From Rheum nobile (lineage: Eukaryota; Streptophyta; Magnoliopsida; Caryophyllales; Polygonaceae), in assembly GCA_027886185.1 (NCBI GenBank), contig WOAB01000864.1, positions 2,976,001-3,040,000 of the forward strand: a stretch of 64,000 bases of DNA, written 5' to 3'. The notes beneath the pieces were generated by a model. It did not search any database. It worked only from the letters and a program-made list of their open reading frames with translations, and was not told the DNA's origin. Within the stretch, counting starts at the first letter, position 1. Every line of letters begins with the position of its first letter. The position numbers and the translations under genes were made by a program. Below are positions 23,007-35,574 of this stretch, piece after piece.

Positions 23007-24340
23007 TGACGAGGCTAAAGTCGTTATGCCTTATCAAAGTAAATCCTTAAAAACCTAACTAAGTATAGTAGGCAAGCAAGGGTCGAATCCCACAGGGAGG
23101 TAGCAATCTTTCTTAGTGCAATAGGTTGTATGTCAAAGGTAACAAAAGGGTTTTTTTTTGGTTTGTTTGCAAATAACAAAGTAAATAAAAGCAAAGGGTT
23201 GTAATCAATTGGGAAAAGTAACTTAGCCAGACAAATATCCACCATTCATTTGATTGATTGATCCTAGATTATCTCTATTCCTTCCTATGAATATACATGT
23301 CCCTACTCTGAAATAGTTATCAGTCTAACCAGTCCTGGTAACCCTAACTATCGAACGCACAAGAAACTATCAAGATTTAGAACAATAACAGCAGGAAGCA
23401 TAGGAATTAACCAAGATACATGCAACACCACAACTCGCAACATTTAACACATAATCAATTCTCTTCACAATAAACTACTCCAACTGGTCCTAGAATATCA
23501 TGTTCGCTACACAAGATAAGGGATTTCAACTCGAAATATCCAAACCCTAGCACTAGACAATTACTAATATCAACTAGTTGATCAGGCCAGTCAAATCAGC
23601 AAGAATCAATAGGAATAAGCACAAAGAGAAGAGATATAATCAAAGGAAAGGAAATAGAGTTATAATCTCACAATCAAATGCAAACGAAGGCTTCAATCGT
23701 CGGACTAAGCAAAAGTTGCTTAGTTCTTCATAGTCTTGAAAACGTAAAACTTCAAAGGGAAAAACTGATGTAAAACTAGACTAATGTCTGAATGATAACT
23801 CAGAGGCTGCTAACTAAACTAGGTTATAAACCCTAGCAAAACCTAAAACTAAAGATAGGAAATAATATCTAAAAGGAAATAAAATAAACTAACGAAATAA
23901 AAGAAAAGGAAATAAAGTAAAAAGCAGATCTTCGGAAGAAACTCTCGCGCACGTCTGATGAACAGTCTTCCGCGATCGCGGAAAACTTTCTGTTGAATCT
24001 CTCTGTCTTCGTATTTTTCCGTGCCCGCAGCAATGGCTTCCGCGACCGCGGATTTCTCGTTGTAGCTCACGTTGTTCTCGTCTCGTTCCGCGACCGCGGC
24101 GGTTACTTTTGCGACCGCGGAAAAGCTCCTGTAGCTTTTCTTCAGCTCCTTCTTCGGTCTTATCATGTGGCTTTCTCTTCCTCATCTTCTTTAAGTCTTC
24201 ATTTTAGCTCTTTAAAACCACCAAATCCACACTTCTACTCCTCAACTCCATTCTCCACAATTGTGCTCTAAACTCATCCAAATGGTACCTAAAACTCCGG
24301 TAACAACACCTAGTTAAACCCTACAAAGTAGTGCTGATCA
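23007..24340 (-). repeat. Athila-C 3' LTR (left on plus strand)
   Basis: Plus-strand TGACGAGGCTAAAGTCG to ...GTGCTGATCA, 1334 bp. Five palindrome copies at 23968-24124, mostly in pairs 21 bp apart. Matches 49540-50514 more closely than it matches 44959-46246. Confidence 0.9.
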
Positions 24341-25654
24341 AATTCCCCCATGCTTAAACCTTGCTCGTCCTCGAGTAAGCTAATAGAAACCTACTCCTCC
24401 AATCAAATACTCAAGGTCTCAGGAAGCATAGCAAAATCATCTCCACTAAGAACTGCACCTAATCATGAATCTCCAAGGCACCAACACAATAAGCACAACA
24501 TACAAAACATCCAAGCTTAAAGGAAAGCAGAGTACTTCCCCTAAGCTTAACCCGAACACCATAGAGTGAATAAAAATATCTAATCCTAGCCTCCATCTAT
24601 CTTCTTATACCTCCCAGAGTGACCTACCCGAATCCTCCTTATATCACCTCTTCTTATGTCACCACGCCAAGAAAAAATGAGGAATCCTAATAATCACTCT
24701 TCTTCTTTTACTCATTTTTCCAAGGCGTCCTTTCGGGTTTTCACCAAGCCACTCATTTCATTTTCCAATATATGGGCTCACATAAAACTCACATCACTCT
24801 TGACCAATTATTACCCCAGCCTAATGATGGTCCAAGCCACCTGCTTATTACCTAAGCCGCCTTTGCGAGTTTTCGACTTATCCTAGGATTTTATTTTTGT
24901 CTTTTTTTCAAATTTTTGACTTTTTCTTTTTTCATTTTTTTTTTGTTTTTCTTTTCTTCCTCAGACGGCTAGCAAGTATAGAACACTCCCCCATGCTTAA
25001 ACATTGCATTGTCCTCAATGTAATGAAAGACAAAAAAGATGAAGCACATGGAAAAGCAAAAAAGTACTCACAACCGTCGCCGATGTGGCCTGGATGTGGA
25101 TGTTGGGGTTTGCGGTATATCAATGAAAGCACATGTCGTTGGTGTTGCGGTGGTCCTCATAATCAAACTCTACCGTGCAACCAAATAAATCCACTGTAAG
25201 GTGTAGTGGTACATCAAAGAAGCGGGGTTGCACGACCTTCAATGAACACAGAAAGGGAGCCCAGATGTAATCGTGGTGTGGGCTCTGGTGTTCCTCCTCG
25301 TCAGATGTCTAATGTCGGGCCATCATCGGTGCCAACTATAAATGTGGGGCGAATGTCTCCTCCTTGGCAGCATGATGCGCACCGGTCGCGAATTGAATGT
25401 CGGACAGTTGGGCTTCGGTAAAAAAAAAAAAAATATTTTTAGGTCAGGGGACTTACAGTGGTTTTTCCGCGCCCGCGGAAAAGTTTCTGGTGCGTATTTG
25501 AACACCATCTTCAATTTTGGCTCGTGCCTTCTACCTGCAAATTAGTCTAAAAAAAAACAAAACAAAAACGAAACAACACAATTAAAAACTAGAAAGGAAA
25601 AGACAAGAAAAGAATTTCATACCTCGGGTTGCCTCCTGAGCAGCGCCTTGGTTA
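24341..25654 (-). other. Athila-C polypurine tract and 3' untranslated region
   Basis: AATTCCCCCATGCTTAAACC at 24341-24360 is the polypurine tract on the minus strand. The rest parallels the Athila-B 3' region, with one palindrome at 25465-25484, a T-rich run near 24900-24950, and the post-integrase block GCCTCCTGAGCAGCGCC at 25631-25647. No ORF of note. Confidence 0.75.
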
Positions 25655-26294
25655 TTGTCGTGGCTCGACTTGATGCTCTCCAACTCAACTTGGGTTGCTC
25701 ACATCAACCGAACACTCAGGGTTACCATCAGTAGGGTGTCTCTTTGCATCGTCTATGTTGAAACCGACCCTTACCCCGTCAAACTCCATTGTGAGCGAAC
25801 CACTGCTCACATCAATCTTTGTGTTCGCCGTGTTCATGAACGGCCTTCCCAGCATCACAGGGGCTGCGTTTTTTGTCTTGCCCCGTATCCATCAAAAAGA
25901 AGTCCGCAGGGAAAATCAATTTATCAACTTCTACCAGCACATCCTGCACAACTCCCTTGGGATACAAATAGGAATTATCCGCCAGTTGGATCACAATCCC
26001 CGTCTTCTGTAATGGCCCAATCTCTAAAGACTCGTACAACGAGAGAGGCAAAACATTGATAGAGGCACCCAAATCCAGCATAGCTTTATCGAACATGGTG
26101 CCACCTATCTTGCAGGGAATAGTGAACATGCCCGGATCACTGCACTTCTTAGGCAACCGCTTTTGCAGCATAGCGGAGACATTTTCACTAACTTGGACCT
26201 TCTTCTTTTCCTTCACTACTTTCTTCCTTTTTATCTTGCACAGTTCCTTCAAAAAATTTGCATAGCGAGGAATGCTTTTAACGAGTTTGATCAA
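25655..26294 (-). pseudogene. Athila-C protease, ending abruptly at the integrase stop region
   Basis: From 26294: RYANFLKELCKIKRKK, AMLQKRLPKKCSDPG, then the active site LDLGASINVLPLSLYESL and TGIVIQLADNSYLYPKGV. A frameshift near 25880 moves the end (PFMNTANTKIDV-like) to another frame. The sequence then joins, near 25690-25670, the last codons of integrase (ESIKSSHDNN-like) instead of RT. D-L-G-A-S is the same as in Athila-E, so probably family-typical. The direct protease-to-integrase-tail junction removes all of RT, RNase H and the integrase core. Confidence 0.8.
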
Positions 26295-26446
26295 AGGAAT
26301 ATTTACCTCGCATTTGCTGAAGGTCTCAAAGAGCTCTTTGTCATTCTCCAGCCCTTCAATGCCTCGGGAAAGGGAGCGGGTGCCTTCAACGAATTGAGCG
26401 GAGGAAAATTAGGGCGAATATAATCATCATGGATGTCCGGGGCAAA

Positions 26447-26692
26447 CCCGCGATCGCGGATTGGGGCCCGCGGTCGCGGCTCTTCGTCTGTGGAATCTGG
26501 GGCTCCAGGGAGTTTTCCGCGGTCGCAGAATTCTGTCCGCGGTCGTGGATGTTCTTCGAGCAGGTCCTCTTCCCCAGAAACTTTTCCGCGATCACGGAAA
26601 TCTGTCCACGGTCGCGGAAAATCGCCGATTTTCGTCTCGGCTCCAGGAGCAATTCCGCGGTCGCGGCCTTCTTCTTTGCGGTCGCGGATTTC
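26447..26692. repeat. Palindrome cluster in the Athila-C gag-protease spacer
   Basis: Eight copies of CCGCGRYCGCGG-type sites in four doublets (near 26447, 26517, 26584 and 26654), each with 20-21 bp between centres and roughly 70 bp between doublets. On the minus strand they encode repeated DRG/RPR peptides. Confidence 0.85.
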
Positions 26693-27226
26693 TTTCTGTT
26701 GGCCACGAGCTTCATCTACTTGTGTTTCGCTCCTCAGCTTCATGGCTCATATGTTCTCCCTCGGGTTTACTACCGTTTGAGATGGTGGTTTTCCCGAGTC
26801 CCAGGCTTCCAGCTTGCTCACTGCGACGGAGATCTGCCCCACTTGCTTCTCCAAGTTATGAATACTTGACCGCATCTCTTGATTTTGTTGGACCATAGTG
26901 TTGGCCAACGTTGTTACATTCTGAGCTAGAGACTTCTGTTGCTGGACCACCGCTTGAATTTGTGACCCCATCGAGGTCACAGTGCTAGACAACGTCGATA
27001 CGCTTTGGGTGAGAGAATTGATCATGTCATCACCGGACATAGATGAACTTGAGCTATGGCCTTGAGGTCTTGGGTCATATTGAGCTCTAAATTGTTGTTG
27101 TTGACCCCCAGGCTGCTGAAATTGTTATGGGCGCGGTAGGAACTGTGGTGGCCTCTGGTGATACTCTTGATTATCTTGGCCTTGAGTAGGGTTCTGCTGA
27201 TTCCCGTATCTCAAATTGGGGTGATT

Positions 27227-27231
27227 CCTCC
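27227..27231. repeat. Target-site duplication of CRM-2, left copy (CCTCC)
   Basis: CCTCC before the LTR, CCTCT at 43843-43847 after it, one mismatch. Athila-C gag continues on both sides in the same frame, confirming the insertion. Confidence 0.65.
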
Positions 27232-27997
27232 TGTTAAGATCAAAGGATCGTGAAGCCACGGTGCAAGCTTTGCTCGTCGATGGAGGTGGAATCGCCAATT
27301 AGGGTTTTCGGATGGACGACGGCGTGATGGAGACTCGTAGGTGGGATGACGGCGGAGTTGTGGGGGATAGTAGGCACACACGGTCTTCTTATAGAGGGAA
27401 GAAGATATGCTTGCAAAAGTGAAAGGGGAGAAGAAGTGTGAGAGATGTACTCACTCGGAACACTTAGAGCTTTTGGACGTAAGAGATTAGAGAGAAAACA
27501 AGAGAGATTTGGCAAAGCAATTTTGTGTATTCTTACGTGAGCTTTTCAGCTTTCAAAGAGCCTATATATAGGCTTACAAAAACGGCAAGAACGCCTAAGA
27601 GTAATGTCAAAAGCCATGCATAAAACTAAACCCTAAATTTACTACCGAAATGTCCAATTTAGGTAACTTATTAACTTCAAATGTCAAATTCATCAAGCAC
27701 ATTAAAGATCCTCTCGGCCAAGGCTTGGGCCCATGATGGTGGGCTAAATGAGCCAGCCCAAGGTGGTTGGAGCGCCGATCAAAGTGGTCCAGGTGGCTCG
27801 GCGCCCTTCTTTGAAGTTTGGCTCTCCCATACATGTCTTGGCCATCTCCAACTCCAAGTGTGTCCACCACATGCTCCGTGCTTTGATCCAGCTCCGGGTC
27901 CTCCATAGTACCCATGGAGAGCTCCTCGGCATCCACGTCCTCGGCGGCGCCTTGGTTGTCCTCGGTGTCTTGGCCTTGATGTGGCAGGGTCACATCA
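27232..27997 (-). repeat. CRM-2 3' LTR (left)
   Basis: TGTTAAGATCAAAGGATCG to ...GGGTCACATCA. Lacks the segment at about 43416-43667 of the right LTR. It carries the end of the polyprotein frame (NPFQERKDDVTLPHQG just at its border). Confidence 0.85.
27561..27572 (-). promoter_or_regulatory. TATA-like palindrome in CRM-2 left LTR
   Basis: CCTATATATAGG, conserved at 43157-43168 in the other LTR, and the best core-promoter candidate. The sequence is palindromic; orientation is taken from the element. Confidence 0.5.
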
Positions 27998-28054
27998 TCC
28001 TTCCTCTCTTGAAAGGGATTCAACCCCGAATCCAGCTCTTCTTGGTCATCTTCA

Positions 28055-29825
28055 TCCTACACACAATAAGGCATCAAATCAGAGACATTGAAAACATCAT
28101 GTACACCAAAGTTAGGAGGAAGATCAAGCTTGTAGGCGTTGTCATTGATCCTCTCAAGCACTTGAAAGGGTCTGTCGCCTCTTGGCTTGAGTTTGGAGTT
28201 GCGGAGCAATGGGAAGCGCTCCTTCCTTAGGTGCAACCACACTAGATCACCCGGTTCAAAAATTACTTCCTTTCGCCCCTTGTCCACAGGCTTGATCTTG
28301 TGTCCTCGTACAACTTCTTAATCCTTGTAGCTTCATCCACACCTTCTTTGCTTTCTCGCTCCTTGATAGCATAGGGTAAGAGCTCTAGTGGTGTTGTGGG
28401 ATTGCGCCCATAGACCACTTCAAAGGGTGTCTTCCTTGTTGCCGAATGGACCGTCCTATTGTAGGCGAACTCAATGAAGGACAAGCTATCCTCCCACCAG
28501 CGCAAGTTAGTCCTCAATATAGTTCTAAGCAAGACACCAAGAGTATGGTTGACCACCTCGGTTTGGCCATCCGTTTGAGGGTGACAAGTAGTAGAGAAAA
28601 GAAGCTTAGTTCCAAGCTTAGCCCAAAGAGTTTTCCAAAAGTAGCTTAGGAACTTAACATCTCGGTCCGATACAATGGACCTAGGAACTCCATGCAATCT
28701 CACAACATGATCAAAGAAAAGGTTAGCAACATGAGATGCATCATCGGTCTTATGGCATGCAATGAAATGTGCCATTTTGGAGAACCTATCTACCACTACA
28801 AAAATGGAGTCTCTCCCTCTCTTAGACCGCGGCAACCCCAAAACAAAGTCCATGGAAATGTCTTCCCAAGGTAGTTTAGGGATTGGCAATGGAGAGTAGA
28901 GACCGTGAGGTTGCATTTTGGCCTTAGCACGCATACAAGTAGTACAAGAAGCACAAAGCTTCTCAACCGCTCTTAGCATCTTAGGCCAAAAGAAGTGCTC
29001 TCTAAGCACATGTAAGGTCTTAAGGACACCAAAGTGCCCCATCAACCCACCCCCATGTGCTTCTTGCACAAGTATAGCTCGAATGGAGCCCTTAGGAATG
29101 CACAACCTATGACCTTTGAACAAAAATCCATCATACAAGTAAAATTGACCCTCACTTCCCTTAGACTTACATGCGGCTACTATAGAACAAAAATCAGAAT
29201 CAAGAGCATATAAGTCTTTCATGAAAGTGAAACCAAGCAACTTTGCATCTAATATGGTCAATAGAGTGTACCTCCTTGATAGGGCATCCGCCACCACATT
29301 GTCCTTTCCCTTCTTGTGTTTTATCACATAGGGGAAAGACTCAATGAACTCCACCCACTTAGCATGCCTCTTGTTGAGCTTGCTTTGGCCCTTCAAGTAT
29401 TTCAATGCCTCATGGTCGGAGTGTATGACAAATTCTTTAGGCAATAAGTAGTGTTGCCAAACTCTTAGCACACGTACTAAAGAGAGAAGTTCTTTGTCAT
29501 AGGTGGGGTATTCGAGCTCGGCACCCCCAAGTTTCTCACTAAAATAGGCAATGGGTTTGCCCTCTTGCATGAGGACACCTCCAAGGCCTATTCCCAAAGC
29601 ATCACACTCTATCTCAAAGATTTTGTCAAACTTAGGCAATGATAGGAGTGGTGCTTGGGTGAGCTTGGCTTTGAGGCTAGCAAAGGCCGCCTCTTGTGCG
29701 ACGTCCCATGAGAACGCCACACCTTTCTTGGTAAGCTCCGTGAGGGGCGTAGCCAAGGTGCTAAAGTCCCTCACAAAGCGGCGGTAAAAGCCAGCCAAGC
29801 CTAAGAAGCTTCGGACTTGAGTCAT
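28055..29825 (-). pseudogene. CRM-2 RNase H and integrase
   Basis: Open from 29825 to 28263. RT/RNase H connection VRSFLGLAGFYRRFVRDF, RNase H with FEIECDALGIGLGGVLMQ, YPTYDKELLSLVR and VIHSDHEALKYLK. The integrase zinc finger is HGGGLMGHFG and CASCTTCMRAKAK. The core is ISMDFVLGLP, VSDRDVKFLSYF, DGQTEVVN, all three acids present. A frameshift near 28265 moves the C-terminal domain to 28287-28057 (EVIFEPGDLVWLHLRKERF, VFNVSDLMPYCV) and a TAG there is followed by an open LTR-encoded tail. Only two lesions, so this is among the best preserved pol blocks in the window. Confidence 0.9.
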
Positions 29826-29844
29826 AGTAGTAGGTGTTGGCCAT

Positions 29845-30903
29845 TCATGAAGCTTTCACCTTCTCCTCATCAACTCTCAAGCCCTCCTTACATACCATAA
29901 ATCCAAGAAATACCACATGATCCGAGAAAAAGTGGCACTTCTTGAAGTTGGCATATAGCTTCTCCTTCCTAAGAACCTCAAGAACTTGCCTAAGGTGATC
30001 CACGTGCTCATCAAGATTATGGCTATATACTAAGACGTCATCAAAGTACACAACCACAAACTTGCCAATGAAGCGCCTTAGAACATGGTTCATGAGCCTC
30101 ATGCATGTGCTAGGAACATTGGTGAGTCCAAAAGGCATCACCAACCACTCATATAATCCTTGCTTGGTCTTAAAAGCGGTTTTCCACTCATCGCCTTCTT
30201 TCATGCGAATTTGGTGATAACCACTCTTAAGATCAACCTTGGAAAACACACTCGCTCCATGCAACTCGTCAAGCATATCATCCAATCTTGGTATGGGATG
30301 GCGGTACTTAATGGTTATGTTATTGATCGCTCGACAATCAACACACATCCGCCAAGTACCGTCCTTCTTTGGTACCAAGATGACCGGAACTGCACAAGGG
30401 CTAAGGCTCTCCTTCACGTAGCCCTTGTCAAGCAATTCATGGACTTGACGTTGTAACTCTTTTGTTTCCGCGGGATTAGCGCGGTATGCAGCCCTATTAG
30501 GTAGTGTTGCCCCCGGTATGAAGTCAATTTGATGTTCAATACCTCTTATCGGAGGCAACCCCTTTGGCACTTCCTCTTGAAAGAGATCGTCGAACTGTAA
30601 CAAAAGGCGAGTGATGGGCCGCGGGAGTCCCTCAAGATCATTCACGTTGAGGAGTATGTCCTTACGAATGAACAAAAGACATGACTCCTCACTCTTGAAC
30701 GCTTGAATGACTTCCTTAGACCTAGCTAAGAGCATATGACTAGAGTCACTTCCCTTGCCCCCAATCGCCATTTTCTTACCTTTGGCATGCTCCTTAGCTT
30801 GGGTCTTGCGTTGCTCCCTAGCCACATGGTCAGCCATGATTTCATGAGGAGCTAAGGGATGGAGAGTAATCCTTTTTCCCACGTAAATGGAAGGAATACT
30901 CAT
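29845..30903 (-). pseudogene. CRM-2 reverse transcriptase and linker
   Basis: The frame begins after a shift near 30880 (HPLAPHEIMADHVAREQR). It contains the RT blocks LDKGYVKESLSPCAVPVILV, MCVDCRAINNITIKYRHPIP, KVDLKSGYHQIRMKEGDEWK, MPFGLTNVPSTCMRLMNHVL and the catalytic YFDDVLVYS, then NFKKCHFFSDHVVFLGF. It ends by frameshift near 29848 just before the RNase H connection. Catalytic aspartates intact. Confidence 0.9.
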
Positions 30904-31158
30904 TGCTCACCCTTTGATGTATGACGCCTCTATCAAACTGCCATGGCCTTCCCAAGAGAAGGTGGCACACAGTCATAGGCAACACGTCACACAAAACCTC
31001 ATCCTCATAGCCACCAATTGAGAACTTGATTATGGCTTGCTCCTTAACCTTTAGAGGGGTGTCGGAATTCAACCAACAAAGTGTATAGGGTTGTGGGTGA
31101 GGAGTAGTGCTTAGGTTGAACCTAGACACTACTTCTTGGTCAATGATATTGCAACATG
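30842..31158 (-). pseudogene. CRM-2 protease, C-terminal side of the Tekay-D insertion
   Basis: Begins at the insertion point with the residues after the active site (NIIDQEVVSRFNLSTTPH), then PYTLCWLNSDTPLKVKEQ and DEVLCDVLPMTVCHLLLGRP. The active-site block (SMIIDGGSC) lies on the far side at about 40210-40240. A frameshift near 30880 ends this frame. Tekay-D therefore interrupts the protease a few residues after D-G-G-S. Confidence 0.85.
31154..31158. repeat. Target-site duplication of Tekay-D, left copy (ACATG)
   Basis: ACATG, identical to 40202-40206. Removing the element and one copy restores contiguous CRM-2 protease sequence. Confidence 0.93.
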
Positions 31159-33653
31159 TGTAACACCCCCAAATCTTAACCCATTTGGAAAGGTATTACC
31201 GCCAGTGACCTCATTGTTCCTTACCAAGATCACCCAAGGATTTACCGTTTAAAAACAAATCATGAAATACAATGATACAAAATGATAACCTTATTCCTAT
31301 AAAACATGTCCCGGGATTACATCCTAATCCCGAATAGGGCAAACACAGAGTTTAAACAAAGTACAGCGGAAGTCTTTAAACAAGGTACAACAGAAGTCTT
31401 ATAAAATATATAACAGAGTAAATAAGTTACAGCGGAAGTCTTATAAAAGATATTACAACAAGGATTGTGATCACAATGATCATTTTCCCAAGGATCTCAA
31501 CCTGATTAAAAGATAATTATTAAAACATCCAAAAACAACCGTCGTCTTCATAGTCAATCTAGTCTCCTCATATCTTCACTCTATCTGATGTGCCGAATCG
31601 AACGGATGACACCAGCCAACCATGCAAGGGAATTATTTTGGTTTGTTAGTCTAAATGAATAGACTAGCAAGGGAACAAAGCAGAGTGGTTCTAAGCAGTC
31701 GTATTAGGTTAGATTTCTCGTCTCTCGAATAATAATCGAGTACGTTAGTCAACCACCATACTATACTTGAATATGACAAAAGGCATGCACAAGAGAGGAT
31801 TCTGGAAGACTGAATCTTCACAGAAATTGACCCGAAAGAAGACTCCAACGGAAATGAGTCTTTAAGGAAATATGACAAATCTGGAACGTTTACAGAATCA
31901 GACATCAGTGATTTAAAAGCTGACTTAGATGTTTCGGTTCACGACTAACCTCACCGCTTACAGCGAATCCATATTAGAAAGAGAACGTACTCTGATAAAA
32001 AAGTCGAGACGAGCTTTCCTAGCTGCACTATTTACTTAGCTGCACTACTCGCCAAAGGTATATTAATTATGTGCACTCAGACACTTTATCTTATTAAATT
32101 CCAAAACGAGCATTACGTTATAAGCTTTTAAATCTCCACCCGAGAGATATCGGATCTCCCCGCAAGAGATATCAGACCTCCCCACAAGAGATATAAAAAG
32201 GATGAACCTTAGAAGATTTGGCACTAGCGAAGTGCGCCAACCCCAAGCAAGGGTATGGTCATGACTAGAGAGAAAGTACTGGGGAAGAATCCACCAAGTA
32301 CCAGTTATAAAGAAACAGCTAAACCCCCACAAGGTACATAGCGTTCCTAACCACTAGTGCTAACTAAACAGTTCTAGCACAACAATAGTTTGGGATAAAT
32401 CCACATAAATGCCCTCAAGGCGAACATAAATAATAGCGTTGTTCTAACAGATATACAACCTATTATAATATCATCTTTTAGTTTTCCAAAACAGTTTACA
32501 AAACCATTCCAGACAAACATAATAATCATTCCAAATTAATTACTCAGATGAACTACTGATAATTAATGTAAATATGGAACGATGAGCAAGAGCGAACCGC
32601 CACTTGCCTTAATCCGCTGAATTGGAACAAGCCTAACGACGACGGGATTCCGGGCTCGACACGGGTATAGCTCCGACAGCACAACAACCTTCGAGTCGAC
32701 CCATAAAGAAACCCTAAGTTAGATCCGACATAACAACAGTACGAATCTAAAGGAAGACGAAAGGATACGAAAGGAACGATGTCCGAACGACGTCCGAACG
32801 ACGACCACCAAAGCCGAGGCCTAACTAGGACATCAGCCTTCTGGCGGCGGTCGTCGGCGGCCTTACGGCGGGCGCCGCTGTTCATCACGGCAGTCGCCGC
32901 CATGAACACGGCGGGCGCCGCGATGAACCCATAAAACAGAAACGACGAGAACACTCACCAATTGGTATGCATTTCGACCCCCCTTTGCCTTGCTTTGGGT
33001 TCTGGCCTTCAAAGGCAACCAAAAGGCTTCACAAGGGCCACTGGAAACACACCAAACAACACCCCGACGATTGCTTCAGAAATCCGGCGAGGGCACAAAA
33101 CTCCGGCGAGAGAGATTTTGAGATTGAGCTTCTGATTGTGTGCCAAATCCTCTCACCAAAGGCTCCAATTTATAGCCAAAGCCCAGGGGAACACAATGAT
33201 GGCCCTACGACGAGCTACTCCGGCGCTGCCAGAGCCACGCCGGTGACCTTCGGGAAGGACCTCCGGACAATGACGACGGCGGGCGCCGCCATAAATGTGG
33301 TGGGCGCCGCCATAGGCCTGGCGTCCCCAGCTAGGAGAAGACCCAGCCTGCTCCTCGAGCCTGGCGATGGCAGGTGCCGCCATAAATGCGGCGGTCGCCG
33401 CCCATGTGGCTTTGCCGCCTCCTCAGCTCTTAGACGAAAACGATATTCACCCGGGATAAAATTATCGTACGCGAACGAGTATTAAAATCCAAAGCACGTT
33501 GTCTGTATTTTATTTCACTGAGAAAAATATTACAGATACAGAGAGCATTACAGAATGTCTCCAACTTTCTGAATTAAATCCGACGTACATAACGGGTACT
33601 CGGGAAAAATCCCGGAACTCCAGAAATAGCTTACAAAAATATGGGGTATCACA
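31159..33653 (-). repeat. Tekay-D 3' LTR (left)
   Basis: TGTAACACCCCC to ...GGGGTATCACA, 2495 bp. GC-rich palindromes GGCGGGCGCCGCC and variants are clustered at about 32839-32922 and 33277-33403 with 21-22 bp spacing. The element-strand polypurine tract lies at 33654-33670 just outside. No gene of its own. Confidence 0.93.
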
Positions 33654-33689
33654 TCTCCTCCCCCTTAAAAGAAGTTTCGACCCCGAAAC

Positions 33690-34622
33690 TTAGGTCGAGA
33701 ATAACTCGGGAAAACACCTGATCATATCTGACTCGGTTTCCCACGTCTCCCAAGTAACTTCTTCTAATCCGGACTTGGACCACAGAATCCGTACCAATGG
33801 TACGATCTTGCTACGCAGCTGCTTCTCACGACGCTCCAAAATGCGCACGGGCATCTCCTCATAAGTACCATTAGCTTGAATCTCGATGTCCTCATAACTC
33901 AGCACATGAGACTCATCTGGCACATACTTCCTGAGCAAAGAGACGTGGAACACATTATGCACTGGATGAGCCGATGGCGGCAACGCCAAGCGGTACGCTA
34001 GAGATCCCACCCTATCCAGAATCTCGAATGGTCCCACGTAGCGAGGGTTAAGCTTTCCACACTTACCAAACCTGAAAACTCCCTTCGAGGGCGACACCTT
34101 GACAAACACCTTGTCACCGACCTCGAACTTGACATTCCTACGCTTCTTGTCTGCATACAACTTTTGTCGACTCTGAGCGGTCAACATCCTTTGTCGAATC
34201 AAGGCAATGTCAGAAGTTGTCCTCTCGACTAACTCTGGCCCAAGCAGAATCTTGTCGACATTATCGTTCCAACAAATCGGAGATCTGCATCGGCGACCAT
34301 ACAAAGCTTCGAACGGAGCCATCTTGATCGTAGCATGCCAGCTGTTGTTGTAGGTGAACTCAATCAGACTCAAGCTGTCCTCCCAGCTAGTCGGACGATC
34401 GAGTACACAAGCTCTGAGCATATCCTCCAGAGTCTGGATGGTCCTTTCAGACTGGCCATCTGTGTGAGGATGAAACGCTGTGCTGAACCTTAACTCGGTC
34501 CCCATAGCCTTATGAAGTTCTTTCCAGAACCTTGACATGAAACGGCCATCTCGATCCGATACAATGGTCTTAGGAACACCATGTAAACGGACAATCTCCT
34601 GGTGGTAGACTTCTGCTAACAT
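33690..34622 (-). pseudogene. Tekay-D integrase (second half of core) with C-terminal chromodomain
   Basis: Starts mid-core: EIVRLHGVPKTIVSDRDGRF holds the second catalytic aspartate and TDGQSERTIQTLEDMLRAC the glutamate; the first aspartate and zinc finger are gone. Then ALYGRRCRSPICW, DKVFVKVSPSKGVFRFGK, a GPF motif (RYVGPFEIL), HNVFHVSLLRKYVPDESHV and a short chromodomain-like end (PVRILERREKQLRSK, VTWETWETESDM). In chromoviruses this domain is thought to steer insertion to marked chromatin. Stop at 33690, with the polypurine tract just beyond. Confidence 0.88.
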
Positions 34623-35574
34623 CTGGGTTTCTTAAGTAACCCTAGTGTCACAACTGTCGTAGAGGTCATACACTGTTTCAACTTCTTGAAAACTGACCTC
34701 GCACTTGTCATTCCAGACAAACTTCTGGTGGACCTTGCGAAACAGACCGGTCATAGGTAGAGCGATCTTAGAAAAATCCTTCTATGAACCGTCTATAATA
34801 CCCAGCAAGCCCTAGAAAACTGCGCACCTCATTCCCACTCTGAGGCCGCTTCCAAACAACTACTGATTCACTCTTCTGGGGATTAACCATAACCCCATTC
34901 TCATTGATCACATGGCCTAAGAAAGCCACTTCTAGATCCAAAAGTCACACTTAGACAATTTTAGCATAAAGTTGATGTTGTCTAAGGACTGACAAAGCAA
35001 TCCGCAGGTGTTCCTCGTGAACTTCCCTGCTCGGGAAAAGATCAAAATGCCATCGATGAAAACCACCATGAACTTATCCAAGTACTGGTGAAAACATCGA
35101 TGCACTAGATTCATGAAAACTGCTGAAGCATTGGTAGGTCCAGATGGCATGACTACAAACTCGTAGTGACCATCTCTTGTCCGAAACGCAATCCTCGAAA
35201 TACTTTCCTTACGAATCATGAGCTGATGACATCCCGGTCTCAGGTTGATCTTGGAGAAAACTTTTGCTCCCTGTAGTTGATCTAACAGATCATCAATCCT
35301 TGGCAACAGCTATCTACTCTTGATCGTGACTTTATTCGACTCTCAAAAGTCAAAACAAAGTCGAAACGGTCCATCTTTCTTTCTGACAAATAAAACCGGG
35401 GCACCCTCCCCAAGGAGATGCACTCAGCCTTATATAACTTTTGTCAAGAAGATACTCGAGTTGCGTCTTCAACTCTTGCATTTCATCAAGAGCCATCTGG
35501 TACAGTGCCTCCAAGATCGGCGCGGTACTTGGCTCGAGATCAACGGCAAACTCCACGCCACAATTCGGGGGTAA
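34623..35574 (-). pseudogene. Tekay-D reverse transcriptase remnant
   Basis: Pieces on the minus strand: 35556-35350 (LDKSYIRLSASPWGG, the RT start) and 35306-34932 (RIDDLLDQLQGAKVFSK, VVMPSGPTNASAVFMNLVHR). The catalytic box reads FIDGILIFS, so the second aspartate of F-x-D-D is Gly, and PFGLTNA is PSGPTNA. The stretch 34930-34640 contains a broken RT/RNase H connection and then jumps into integrase. RNase H and integrase N-terminus are deleted near 34630-34700. The enzyme must be dead. Confidence 0.85.

Larger units (their letters stand above)
26295..27231 (-). pseudogene. Athila-C gag C-terminal part and gag-protease spacer
   Basis: Left half of gag, from the CRM-2 insertion at 27232. It has a P/Q/G-rich part, then 27040-26747 with an Ser/Thr/Gln-rich coiled coil (SLTQSVSTLSSTV, SSIHNLEKQVGQISVAVSKL) ending at a stop. 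In the next frame (26743-26303) comes a palindrome-encoded spacer rich in DRG and PRP units. It would have joined capsid to protease. The same coiled coil (NLEKQVGQISQAVSKLEA) is in Athila-E gag. Confidence 0.8.

Noticed and set aside
27748..28230. 160-codon plus-strand frame
   Set aside because: Mirror of the CRM-2 integrase end and LTR-encoded tail on the minus strand.
32967..33485. Plus-strand frame with Ala/Gly/Arg-rich product in the Tekay-D LTR
   Set aside because: Produced by the GC palindromes of the LTR. The copy in the other LTR is broken differently, and no known domain is visible.
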